Shown here in pieces: positions 50,035 through 59,190 of a DNA stretch of 64,000 nucleotides. The stretch covers positions 1 to 64,000 of the forward strand of contig URFM01000007.1 of NCBI GenBank assembly GCA_900547035.1. The letters run 5' to 3'. Source of the DNA: an uncultured Clostridium sp. (GTDB lineage Bacteria; Bacillota; Clostridia; Lachnospirales; Lachnospiraceae). Position 1 is the first letter of the stretch. Each line of letters begins with the position of its first letter. The translations under genes and the position numbers were made by a program. The notes beneath the pieces are model-generated. The model saw only the letters and a list, made by a program, of their open reading frames with translations, had not been told where the DNA came from and did no database searches.

Positions 50035-52272
50035 TCAGTTCCTTAGGAGCACTTCAGGCACATGGGCCAAAGCAGAGGTATCCCCAATCCGGCTTGTGGG
50101 GCCGATTTCCACAATCCTCAGATTTTCCAGCCCTCCCAGAGCGTCCACATTGATAGCCGGACCGCTGCCCGCATACAGGCGCAGCGTCACCAGATTTTCC
50201 ATATTGGCCAATGGGGACAAATCCGCAATGGAACTGCTCCGGCAGTTAAGATCCATCTCCGTAAGCCCGGTCAGGTTTTCCAGGCCGTGAAGGCTGGAAA
50301 GCCCATCCAAGTCTATAACCAGTGTGTGCAGGCCCGTCAGGTTGGCAAAGTCCGACAGGTCGGCAGCCGAACAGATGGTTCCGCCCCTCAATGTCAGATC
50401 TTCCAGCTTTGTCAGGTTCCGGAAGATACTGGTATCCGGGGCGTGAAGCACCCCGTCTAAGGATACGGAGCGCAGATTGGTCAGGCCCGCGAGAGCCGAC
50501 AAGTCCCCCGCCACCACCACAATCCGAAGTTCTTCCAGCTGAGTCATATTCGCCAAAAAATCCAGGCTGGAAACGGAATTGGTTCCGCTGCTTTTGCTTC
50601 CCATCATCCGGAAAACTTTCAGATTGGTCAGTCCAGAGAGGCAGGAAAAATCCGTATAATTGGGCTGAGGAGGGATGGCAAGGCTCTCCAGGTTCACCAG
50701 CTCTGACAGCGGAGACAGGTCGGTAATGGCGCTGCTGGGCAAATCCCCGTTATCCAGCATCAAGATGCGCAGGTTGGTGAGATCCTTTAAGGGCGTTAAG
50801 TCGGAAATATCCGGGTTGGCGATTTTCAGCTTTTCCAGATTGGCGAGCCCTCTTAGGGGCGTCAAATCGGTTGCTCCTGTATTCATAATATCCAGGCTTT
50901 CCAGGCTGGTCAGTGAGGACAAGGGGGACAAATCCGTAATGTCATAATTTTCTTTCAGGATAAGCTCCTTTAAATTGGTCATCTGGGAAAGAGCGGCCAG
51001 ATCTTCGTTGGAAATCCCCGCATCCGCCAAGTCCAGTTCCTCCAGATCGGAAGGATACACCTGATCCCCGATTCTCACATCCCTGGCCGGTTCCTTTGTC
51101 TCTGCTTCCGTTTCTATCTCATTTTCGGCTTTTCCGTCTGCCTCCGCCTGGACTGCCGCCGGTTCCTGGGGATTCGCTCCGCCTCCGGCCAGATACCCGG
51201 CCCCTATGGCTGCCAGCACCACAACCGCCGCCACGCCTCCGATCAGGGATGCCGGGACTTTCTTCTTCGGCCCTTCTTTCTCCTGCTTCTGCGGTTTGAC
51301 CTCCACCACCTGTTGGTTCTCGATGGCATCCAGAAACTCCGCCGCTGTCTGGAACCGGTCCTCCGGCTGCACCGCCAGGCCCTTTAAGATGGCCCGCTCC
51401 AGGTACAAGGGAATTTCCACCCCTGCCTGGGATGGCGGCACTAAGGTGTCCTGATCCATCCGCTCCAGTGACTCCGGCGGCAGATACCCCGTAAGGGCCG
51501 CGTAGAAACAGGCGGCGCAGGAGTACACATCCGTGTAGGGGCCCTGACGGCTCCTTCGGATGTACTGCTCCTTGGGGGCGTATCCCACTTTTAAAATCAC
51601 ATCCAGGCTCTTGGACTTATCGCCGCTGCTGTACCGGGCGGAGCCAAAGTCCAGCAGCTTCACATTCCCGTCCTTGGTGATATAAATATTGTCCGGGGTC
51701 ACATCCCGATGGATGAAGCCCTCGGCGTGAACCGCCGTCAACGCCCTCAGCACGGGAATCATCACATCCAGGGCTTCCTCCACGCTGACCTTCCCGCCCT
51801 GGTTGGCGATGTAGGTCTTAAAGGAAATGCCCTCCACATAGTCCATGACGAAATAGGAGGTATCATTTTCATCAAAGTAGCTGGTTACAGCCGCGATGTT
51901 GGGGTTGCCGATAAACTTGGCCAGGGTCTTTGCTTCCTCCAAAAACCGCTCTGCCCCGTAGGTGAAATTGTCCTTCCGGTCATCCGACAGGACGGAAACG
52001 GAAGCCCCGTCTATCCGGCCTGCCAGCTCCCCGGGCATGTATTCCTTCACCGCCACCTTGGCCTCCAGCTGGGTATCCCAGGCCAGGTAGGTGATGCCGA
52101 AACCGCCCTGGCCCAGCACCCGGCCCACCATGTAGCGGCTATTCAGCATGGTTCCTGCTCTCAGGGCCACCGGATATTTCTTTACATTCTCCTCCAGGTC
52201 AAAGCCGCAGTGAGGGCAGGGGCCGTTCCCTTCCGGGATTTCTTTAAAGCAGTTGTAGCAGAAATTCATCAT
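50035..52272 (-). CDS. LRR receptor Ser/Thr kinase, array member 5
   Basis: 745 residues. Zinc ribbon (FCYNC, CPHCGFDLEENVKKYP). The kinase is of the MPGEL subtype (GRIDGASVSVLSDDRKDN), with HRDVTPDN and DFG kept. It differs from the others at IAAVTSYFDENDTSY and IRRSRQGPYTD. The membrane helix is ASLIGGVAAVVVLAAIGAGYLAGG, followed by an acidic stalk rich in Glu/Thr. About 14 leucine-rich repeats form an ectodomain unlike the other seven in its middle part. The C-cap is IGDTSALAHVPEV, intermediate between the two cap types. It lies downstream of member 6 by 25 bases. Confidence 0.94.
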   Translation of the reverse strand: MMNFCYNCFKEIPEGNGPCPHCGFDLEENVKKYPVALRAGTMLNSRYMVGRVLGQGGFGITYLAWDTQLEAKVAVKEYMPGELAGRIDGASVSVLSDDRKDNFTYGAERFLEEAKTLAKFIGNPNIAAVTSYFDENDTSYFVMDYVEGISFKTYIANQGGKVSVEEALDVMIPVLRALTAVHAEGFIHRDVTPDNIYITKDGNVKLLDFGSARYSSGDKSKSLDVILKVGYAPKEQYIRRSRQGPYTDVYSCAACFYAALTGYLPPESLERMDQDTLVPPSQAGVEIPLYLERAILKGLAVQPEDRFQTAAEFLDAIENQQVVEVKPQKQEKEGPKKKVPASLIGGVAAVVVLAAIGAGYLAGGGANPQEPAAVQAEADGKAENEIETEAETKEPARDVRIGDQVYPSDLEELDLADAGISNEDLAALSQMTNLKELILKENYDITDLSPLSSLTSLESLDIMNTGATDLTPLRGLANLEKLKIANPDISDLTPLKDLTNLRILMLDNGDLPSSAITDLSPLSELVNLESLAIPPQPNYTDFSCLSGLTNLKVFRMMGSKSSGTNSVSSLDFLANMTQLEELRIVVVAGDLSALAGLTNLRSVSLDGVLHAPDTSIFRNLTKLEDLTLRGGTICSAADLSDFANLTGLHTLVIDLDGLSSLHGLENLTGLTEMDLNCRSSSIADLSPLANMENLVTLRLYAGSGPAINVDALGGLENLRIVEIGPTSRIGDTSALAHVPEVLLRN

Positions 52273-52297
52273 CAGTTCCTTTCTTCGAGCAAGTTTC

Positions 52298-54736
52298 CTA
52301 TGACGGCGGCCAGTCGGCCATCACTTCCCCGTTTACCGACAGGTTGACCAGGCTGGGAAGGCCCGCCAGGGGAGACAAATCCACGGAGCGGCTGTCGTCC
52401 ACATATAAATTCAGGCTGGTCAAATGAGTCAGGCTTGCAACAGGCGTCAAATCTACCGCTCCCGGATATTTGGTATAAAGTTCCAGGGTAGTCAAGTTTT
52501 CCAGGCCGGAAAGCTGGGGAAGGGATTCTATGGTTTTTCTGGCGCGGTCGCCGCTTCCGCCCCGGAGAGTCAAGATCTGCAAATTCGTCATATTTTTCAA
52601 AGGTTCCAGGCTCTCGACCACGCAGGGGAGCCTCAGCTCCGACAGGTTGGTCAACCCTGCCAGACTGTCCACATGGTAGATCACCTCCGTGTCGTCCGTG
52701 GGAATGGGGAGGATTAAAACCTGCAGGTTCGTCAGGTTTTGCAGGGGCGACAAATCGGTGTAAGTGGAAGCCCTGGGCCATGAAAATTGGAGCGTTTCCA
52801 ACTGGGTCAGCCCTTCCAGCCCGTGAAGGCTTCCCACTCCGTAAATATCCAGTTTTAGATACTGTAATCCCTTCATATTCTCCAAAAAGGTCAAATCCTC
52901 TAAAAACAACTGCTCTGTCACTTCGCTAATCCGCAGGTATTCCAGATTTTGAAGTCCTTCAATCCCCTTCACGGTTTTTAGGTTGGCGGGATAAATCCTC
53001 AGTTCTTTTAAATTGGTAAATTTCCCAAAATAAGTCAAGTCCTCCGTCACCACGCTCCCCACAAGGCGCAGGGTTTCCAACCCTTTCATCCCATCCAGGA
53101 ACGAAAAATCGCTTAAATTTGTAACGGACAAGGACAGTTCCTTTAAATTTGTCAGGCCCGCTAAGGGACTGTAATCCTGAATCAGGGAAAGGGGCTGCTG
53201 GCTCTTACCCCAGCTCTCCACCATGGAAAGGGAGGTCAGACCTGTCAGGCCGGATAAGGGCGACAAGTCGCTGATCTGGGAGGGGCTTGGCAATTCCAGC
53301 TCCTCCAGGGTAATCAATCCGGACAAAACTGTCAGGTTGGAAATATCTGGGTTTCCTTCCAGGTTCAGGATCTTTAATTCCGTCATCTGCCCTAGGTTTG
53401 TCAGGTCGCTGTCCGCCAGGCCCTTTCCTGATAAATCCAGCTCTTCCAGGTTCACCGGGTACTCCTCCCCGGCAATCGCCACCGTGGGAACCGGGGCTTC
53501 CGGCTGGTCGTCTCTCTGAGCAGCCACATTCTGGCCGTTTCCTCCCTGGCTTCCCGCTCCGCTTCCGCTCATCCCGTCTGTCCCAGCCGACGGGTTCCGG
53601 CTCAGCACCAGGGCCAGGACAGCAAAAGCCATCGCCGCCACCGCAACAGCAGCCGCAATCTTGGTCAGAGGGGACTTTTTCGGCTGGGCCAGGATTCCCC
53701 TGGCCTGCTGGCCTTGGGAGTCGGTGCCTGCCTCCTGTCCTTTTCCCGGCGGCAGCTCCACCACTTCCTGGCTCTCCAACGCTTCCAGAAATTCCCCCGC
53801 CGTCTGGAACCGGTCTTCCGGCTGCACCGCCAATCCCTTTAAGATGGCCCGCTCCAGGTACAAGGGAATTTCCACCCCTGCCTGGGAAGGCGGCACCAGA
53901 GTATCTTTGTCAAGCCGCTCCAGGGATTCCGGAGGAAGGTAGCCGGTAATGGCCGCATACAGACAGGCTGTGCAGGAATACACATCGGTGTAAGGACCCT
54001 GCCGCCCCCGCCGGGTGTACTGCTCCTTAGGGGCGTAGCCTACCTTCAAAATTACGTCCAGGCTCTTGGACTTATCCCCCAGGCTGTAGCGGGCGGAGCC
54101 GAAATCCAGAAGCTTTACATTCCCGTCTTTCGTGATGTAGATATTGTCCGGGGTCACGTCCCGGTGGATGAACCCCTCTGCGTGAACCGCCGTCAATGCC
54201 CGCAGCACCGGAATCATCACATCCAGCGCTTCCTCCACGCTTACCTTCCCGCCTTGGTTGGCGATATAGGTTTTAAAGGAAATGCCCTCGATGTAGTCCA
54301 TGACAAAGTAGGAAGTACCATTTTCGTCAAAGTAGTCCGTTACCCCGGCGATATTTGGCTGACCCATGAACTTAGCCAAGGTCCGGCCCTCTTCATTAAA
54401 CCGTTCCAGGCCGTAGGTAAAATCCTCCGCCCGGCTTTTCATGGCCACGGAGACGGTGGTTCCCACACGAGCGGCCATGTCGTTTGGCATGTACTCCTTC
54501 ACCGCCACACGAGCTTTTAAGCTCTGGTCGTAAGCCAGGTAGGTGATGCCAAATCCCCCTTGGCCCAGCACCCGCCCCACTATGTAGCGGCCATTTAACA
54601 CAGTTCCCGCTCTCAAGGCCACCGGGTATTTTTTCACATTTTCCGAAAGGTCAAAGCCACAGTGGGGGCAGGGGCCGTTCCCTTCCGGGATTTCTTTAAA
54701 GCAGTTGTAGCAGAGATATGTTTCCTTTGGTTTCAT
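52298..54736 (-). CDS. LRR receptor Ser/Thr kinase, array member 6
   Basis: 812 residues from ATG 54736 (MKPKETYLCYNC); the in-frame Met eight codons upstream lacks a ribosome binding site. Zinc ribbon, MPND-subtype kinase (nearly the same as member 4), membrane helix (KIAAAVAVAAMAFAVLALVLS), stalk SRNPSAGTDG and about 17 leucine-rich repeats. The usual C-cap is cut short: the chain ends EVMADWPPS where relatives read DWSPLxHVPxV. A small frameshift or deletion at the last codons is likely. The missing cap may or may not matter for folding. Confidence 0.92.
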   Translation of the reverse strand: MKPKETYLCYNCFKEIPEGNGPCPHCGFDLSENVKKYPVALRAGTVLNGRYIVGRVLGQGGFGITYLAYDQSLKARVAVKEYMPNDMAARVGTTVSVAMKSRAEDFTYGLERFNEEGRTLAKFMGQPNIAGVTDYFDENGTSYFVMDYIEGISFKTYIANQGGKVSVEEALDVMIPVLRALTAVHAEGFIHRDVTPDNIYITKDGNVKLLDFGSARYSLGDKSKSLDVILKVGYAPKEQYTRRGRQGPYTDVYSCTACLYAAITGYLPPESLERLDKDTLVPPSQAGVEIPLYLERAILKGLAVQPEDRFQTAGEFLEALESQEVVELPPGKGQEAGTDSQGQQARGILAQPKKSPLTKIAAAVAVAAMAFAVLALVLSRNPSAGTDGMSGSGAGSQGGNGQNVAAQRDDQPEAPVPTVAIAGEEYPVNLEELDLSGKGLADSDLTNLGQMTELKILNLEGNPDISNLTVLSGLITLEELELPSPSQISDLSPLSGLTGLTSLSMVESWGKSQQPLSLIQDYSPLAGLTNLKELSLSVTNLSDFSFLDGMKGLETLRLVGSVVTEDLTYFGKFTNLKELRIYPANLKTVKGIEGLQNLEYLRISEVTEQLFLEDLTFLENMKGLQYLKLDIYGVGSLHGLEGLTQLETLQFSWPRASTYTDLSPLQNLTNLQVLILPIPTDDTEVIYHVDSLAGLTNLSELRLPCVVESLEPLKNMTNLQILTLRGGSGDRARKTIESLPQLSGLENLTTLELYTKYPGAVDLTPVASLTHLTSLNLYVDDSRSVDLSPLAGLPSLVNLSVNGEVMADWPPS

Positions 54737-54763
54737 TCTCCCTTTATCTCCTGTTTTCATCTC

Positions 54764-56860
54764 TTAAGGCTCAATGCTGATTTGGGAAACCTGGCTTACG
54801 GCGGAGGTATCCAGCTCATGCCTGGCTCCCCGGATGGTCAGGCTTTTTAAGCCGGTCAGCCCTGCCAGGGGCGACAAATCTTCAATCGATGCCCCATTGT
54901 AAATGGTCAGGGAGCGGAGCTTCGTAAGGCCGGACAAGGGGGAAAGGTCGCTGACCCACAGGTTTCGGATGGTCAGGCTGGTAAGCCCGGTTAAAGAGGA
55001 CAATGGTTCTAAGCTCCGGTACTCCTTTGAATCTCTGGCAGAATATCCGCCGTAGGTCAAATCCAGTTCCCGAAGCCCCGTCAGTCCTGATAAGGGCGTA
55101 AGGTCGGTTACATTGCTCCCGGTGCGCAGGGTTCTCAGGTCCGTCAGGCCAGCCAGGGGCGATAAGTCGACTCCCACATTTTCACCGCCCAGAGGCACCT
55201 CCAGGCTTTGAAGATTCGTCAGCCCCGCCAGAGGAGATAAGTCGGCGATTTCCATATTGCCGGTGAGCACCAGGCTCTTAAGCCCGCTCATGCCCGAAAG
55301 TCCGTTTAAATCCGATACGCCGTCCAGATACAGGTACAAATCCTCCAGATTGGTCAGCCCTGCCAGAGCGGATAAATCGGAAAAGGTTCCGGCAGGCTCC
55401 CGGCTTCCCCGAATATGGAGTCTTTTTAGGTTCGTCAGGTTTTTCAGAAAATCCAGCTGGGAAATAGGGCTGTCCACAATCTCCAGCCGCTCCAGGCCTG
55501 TTATCTGGGATATAGCCTCATAGTCCGCCTCCTCAAACTCCGCTTCCTCCAGCCGAAGCTCCCTCAAAGCGGTGCTGTAGCTCTCCCCGCAGATGGTCAC
55601 CTTCGGGGCGGCGGCTTCCTCCATCCGTCTGCTCTCCTGGGGAGACAGGGTTTCCTGTGTCGGAACATTTGTCCCCTGCACCTCCCCTGCCGGCTCTGAC
55701 GCCGGAGCCGAATCCGGTGTGCCGGACTGCCCGGTTCCCAAAAACAGGACTGCGGCCACGGCCAGCGCCCCGATTCCGCAGACAGCTGCCGCCAAACGTC
55801 CTTTTTTTCTCTTTTCCTGACTCCGAACCTGCTGCTTTTGTAGGGTCTCCTCCCTGCCGGAACCGGTAAGTTCCACTACGTTCTGGCTCTCCAGCGCCTC
55901 CAGAAACTCTCCCGCCGTCTGAAACCGGTCCTCCGGCTGCACTGCCAGGCCTTTTAAGATGGCCCGCTCCAGGTACAGAGGAATCTCCGCCCCCGCCTCA
56001 GAAGGGGGCACTAAGGTATCATGGTCCAGCCGCTCCAGGGACTCCGGCGGCAGATACCCGGTGATGGCCGCGTACAGACAGGCGGCGCAGGAGTACATGT
56101 CCGTGTAGGGGCCCTGGCGGCCTCTGCGGATATACTGCTCCTTAGGGGCGTATCCCACCTTCAAAATCACGTCCAGGCTCTTGGATTTATCCCCTAAGCT
56201 GTACCGGGCGGAGCCGAAGTCCAAAAGCTTTACATTTCCGTCCTTGGTAATGTAAATATTGTCCGGGGTCACATCCCGGTGAATCAGCCCTTCCCCGTGA
56301 ACCGCCGTCAGGGCTCGGAGCACGGGAATCATCACATCCAGGGCTTCCTCCGGACTGACCCTTCCTCCTGTCTGGGCAATATAGGTTTTAAAGGAGATGC
56401 CCTCAATGTAATCCATGACAAAATAGGAGGTTCCGTTCTCGTCAAAGTAATCCGTTACCCCCGCGATATTCGGCTGGCCCATAAATTTGGCCAGGATACG
56501 GGCCTCCTCTTTAAAACGCTCCTGGCCGTAGGCAAATTCCTCCTGGCGGGCCGCCGTCCGGACCACCACCTGCCGGTGCTCCAGGCGGGTCGCCAGTTCA
56601 CCAGGCATGTATTCCTTTACCGCCACCCTGGCTTTAAGGCTCTCATCCCAGGCCAAATAGGTGATGCCGAAACCGCCCTGGCCCAGGACCCGTCCCAAAA
56701 GGTATCGGCCTTTTAAAACCGTCCCGGCCCTCAGGGCCCCAGGATACATCTTCTCATTTTCCTTTAAATCAAAACCGCACCAGGGACAGGCCTCCTCCTG
56801 TTCCGGTATTTCCTTGAAGCAGTTGTAGCACAGGCTGCCTCTCCCTTCTTCCATCCCCAT
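54764..56860 (-). CDS. LRR receptor Ser/Thr kinase, array member 7
   Basis: 698 residues from ATG 56860, just after AGGAGGAAAC (an ATG six bases later is also possible). Zinc ribbon (LCYNC, CPWCGFDLKENEKMYP). The kinase is of the MPGEL subtype (TRLEHRQVVVRTAARQEE), with all catalytic residues kept. The membrane helix is LAAAVCGIGALAVAAVLFLG. The ectodomain is the smallest, with about 11 leucine-rich repeats and an opening repeat unusually rich in Glu (LRLEEAEFEEADYEAISQ). Its last five repeats and the cap LDTSAVSQVSQI match member 1. It lies 46 bases after member 8. Confidence 0.93.
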   Translation of the reverse strand: MGMEEGRGSLCYNCFKEIPEQEEACPWCGFDLKENEKMYPGALRAGTVLKGRYLLGRVLGQGGFGITYLAWDESLKARVAVKEYMPGELATRLEHRQVVVRTAARQEEFAYGQERFKEEARILAKFMGQPNIAGVTDYFDENGTSYFVMDYIEGISFKTYIAQTGGRVSPEEALDVMIPVLRALTAVHGEGLIHRDVTPDNIYITKDGNVKLLDFGSARYSLGDKSKSLDVILKVGYAPKEQYIRRGRQGPYTDMYSCAACLYAAITGYLPPESLERLDHDTLVPPSEAGAEIPLYLERAILKGLAVQPEDRFQTAGEFLEALESQNVVELTGSGREETLQKQQVRSQEKRKKGRLAAAVCGIGALAVAAVLFLGTGQSGTPDSAPASEPAGEVQGTNVPTQETLSPQESRRMEEAAAPKVTICGESYSTALRELRLEEAEFEEADYEAISQITGLERLEIVDSPISQLDFLKNLTNLKRLHIRGSREPAGTFSDLSALAGLTNLEDLYLYLDGVSDLNGLSGMSGLKSLVLTGNMEIADLSPLAGLTNLQSLEVPLGGENVGVDLSPLAGLTDLRTLRTGSNVTDLTPLSGLTGLRELDLTYGGYSARDSKEYRSLEPLSSLTGLTSLTIRNLWVSDLSPLSGLTKLRSLTIYNGASIEDLSPLAGLTGLKSLTIRGARHELDTSAVSQVSQISIEP

Positions 56861-56906
56861 GTTTCCTCCTGCCTTTCTCCTTTTCTCACTGTCCGGTCCC
56901 ATCTTC

Positions 56907-59090
56907 TCACCGCCCGGTCACATCCGGCACATGGGCCAGAGGCGACCAATCGGCAATCTCTCCTCCCTGAATCTCTGCTTTCTCCAGGCCCGCAAGCCCG
57001 GAAAGGGGGCTAAGATCTGTTACCCGCGGCATGGTAAGGGACAATGTTTTTAAGTTGGAAAGCCCCGCCAGAGGACTTAAATCCGAAATCAGATCGTTTT
57101 GCAGCGTCAAATCCTCAAGCTTCGTCAAAGCGGACAAGGGCTCTAGCGAGTCAAAAACGTCGTCCCCGCTGCCTGAGGTTCGCCCGTCCAGCATCAGCTT
57201 TCGCAGGCTGCTCAGATTCCTCAAAGGCTCCAAATCCTGAACATTGCAGCCCATCCGCAGCGATTCCAGGCTGGTCAGGCTGGAAAGGGGGGACAGATCC
57301 ACCGCCTGAGGAAACTGATTCTCCGCCATTTCCAGCTCCTTTAAATGTTTCATTTCCGAAAGGGGGCTGTAGTCCGTCACATAATTCTCCGCCCGGATCC
57401 GCAGAGATTCCAGCTGGGTCATACCGGATAAGGGGGTCAAATCCGATATGACCGCAATTTTTAAGTAAAGCTCTTTTAAGTTCACCAAGGGAGCCAGCGG
57501 CGTAATATCCTCCACAAACCCGTGATCACCGGAGGGGTCTGTCAGGGCCAGGTTCTCCAGCCGGGTCAGGCCGGAAAGGGGGAACAGATCCTCCAGATTC
57601 GCCGCAGGCAGATGGAGAACCTTTAAGCTGGAAAGATCCTTTAAAGGGGTCAGGTCCGTAATCCCCTCATTTCCCTCAATATCCCCGGAAAGCCTCAGCT
57701 CCTTCAGATGGTTCATCCCGGACAAGGGAGTCAAATCCGTCATATCATTTCCCCTTAAATCCAGGGTTTCCAGGCTGGTCATCCTGCTTAGTCCCGCAAG
57801 CTCCTCATCCCCTAAGCCCTGCTCCCGCAGGTCCAGGCTGGTGAGATTTGTAGGGTATTGCCTCCCGCCGATCTCTGCCATTTCCACAGGCTCCTCCCTG
57901 TTCTGAGAAACGGCCGCTTCTTCCTGGTAGGCCTCCATCCCTTGAGCGGAATTTCCCCCGCGTTCCCCCAGAAGCACCATGACAGCCCCGGCGGCGGCCA
58001 GCACCAGGAGGGCCCCGCCTGCCAGGAGGGGATAGGGCTTCTTTTTCCCGGAAGGAGCCGCCTCTGACAAAGCCTGAGCCCCCTCCCTTTCCGGCGCCAG
58101 CTCCACCACCCGCTGGTTCTCCAGAGCCTCCAGAAACTCCCCTGCCGTCTGGAACCGGTCCTCCGGCTGCACCGCTAGGCCCTTTAAAATGGCCCGCTCC
58201 AGGTACAGAGGAATTTCCACCCCTGCCTGGGATGGCGGCACTAAGGTATCATGATCCAGCCGTTCCAGGGACTCCGGCGGCAGATACCCGGTGATGGCCG
58301 CGTAGAGGCAGGCGGCGCAGGAATAGACGTCCGTATAAGGCCCCTGACGTCCCCTTCTGATGTACTGCTCCTTGGGAGCGTAGCCCACCTTCAGAATCAC
58401 ATCCAGGCTTTTGCTCTTGTCCCCTAAGCTGTACCGGGCGGAACCGAAGTCCAGAAGCTTCACATTTCCGTCCTTTGTAATATAGATGTTGTCCGGGGTC
58501 ACGTCCCTGTGGATAAGGCCCTCCGCGTGAACGGCGGTCAGGGCCCGCAGCACCGGAATCATCACGTCCAGGGCCTCCTGTACGCTGACCTTCCCTCCTG
58601 CCCCCGCGATGTAGGTCTTAAAAGAAATGCCCTCGATATAGTCCATGACAAAGTAGGAAGTTCCGTTCTCATCGAAGTAATCCGTCACTCCGGCAATACC
58701 CGGCTGACCCATAAACTTGGCCAGAATACGGGCCTCTTCCCGGAAACGCTCCTGGCCGTAGGAGAATTCCTCCTGGCGGCTGCCGGAAATCACATGAACC
58801 ATCCGGCCCTCCGTCCGGTCTGCCAGTTCACCGGGCATATATTCTTTCACCGCCACCTTGGCCTCCAGGCTCTCATCCCAGGCCAGATAAGTGATGCCAA
58901 AACCGCCCTGGCCCAGCACCCGGCCAATGAGATACCGCTGATTTAAAAGGGTTCCGGCTTTCAGAGCAGTGGGATATTCCTCCTGGTTTTCTCTCAAATC
59001 AAAGCCGCAGTAAGGGCAAGGCCCCATTTCCTGAGCGTCCGGGCGCTCTTTAAAGCAGTTGTAGCAGATCTGTTCTGTGACCGCAGGCAT
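56907..59090 (-). CDS. LRR receptor Ser/Thr kinase, array member 8 (first gene of the operon)
   Basis: 727 residues. The zinc ribbon has a slightly longer knuckle (CYNC, then CPYC after DAQEMGP). The kinase is of the MPGEL subtype (DRTEGRMVHVISGSRQEE), with HRDVTPDN and DFG kept. The membrane helix is YPLLAGGALLVLAAAGAVMVLLG. About 13 leucine-rich repeats of the regular DLTPLSGL type follow, with the C-cap DWSPLAHVPDV. It is transcribed first, from the promoter inside the shared 50-bp element about 100 bases upstream. An MPGEL kinase with a DWSPL cap shows that kinase subtype and cap type are not inherited together. Confidence 0.94.
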   Translation of the reverse strand: MPAVTEQICYNCFKERPDAQEMGPCPYCGFDLRENQEEYPTALKAGTLLNQRYLIGRVLGQGGFGITYLAWDESLEAKVAVKEYMPGELADRTEGRMVHVISGSRQEEFSYGQERFREEARILAKFMGQPGIAGVTDYFDENGTSYFVMDYIEGISFKTYIAGAGGKVSVQEALDVMIPVLRALTAVHAEGLIHRDVTPDNIYITKDGNVKLLDFGSARYSLGDKSKSLDVILKVGYAPKEQYIRRGRQGPYTDVYSCAACLYAAITGYLPPESLERLDHDTLVPPSQAGVEIPLYLERAILKGLAVQPEDRFQTAGEFLEALENQRVVELAPEREGAQALSEAAPSGKKKPYPLLAGGALLVLAAAGAVMVLLGERGGNSAQGMEAYQEEAAVSQNREEPVEMAEIGGRQYPTNLTSLDLREQGLGDEELAGLSRMTSLETLDLRGNDMTDLTPLSGMNHLKELRLSGDIEGNEGITDLTPLKDLSSLKVLHLPAANLEDLFPLSGLTRLENLALTDPSGDHGFVEDITPLAPLVNLKELYLKIAVISDLTPLSGMTQLESLRIRAENYVTDYSPLSEMKHLKELEMAENQFPQAVDLSPLSSLTSLESLRMGCNVQDLEPLRNLSSLRKLMLDGRTSGSGDDVFDSLEPLSALTKLEDLTLQNDLISDLSPLAGLSNLKTLSLTMPRVTDLSPLSGLAGLEKAEIQGGEIADWSPLAHVPDVTGR

Positions 59091-59190
59091 AGCACATTCT
59101 CCTCTTTTTTCCAGGCGGCTCTTTTGTAACCGCTTTACTTTCCAAAATTAATTTTATATAATATTCCTAACAGTTTAAGACAATTATTAC

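Noticed and set aside
40044-58946. Series of similar plus-strand frames of about 120-205 codons, each containing RRQCPQHRNHHIQ-like sequence, one per kinase gene
   Set aside because: They recur only because they are antisense to the conserved kinase segment; not a real protein family.
38478-59090. Internalin-like adhesins
   Set aside because: The repeats resemble internalin LRRs, but every gene has an N-terminal kinase and no wall anchor (LPXTG or GW), so receptor kinase is the better description.
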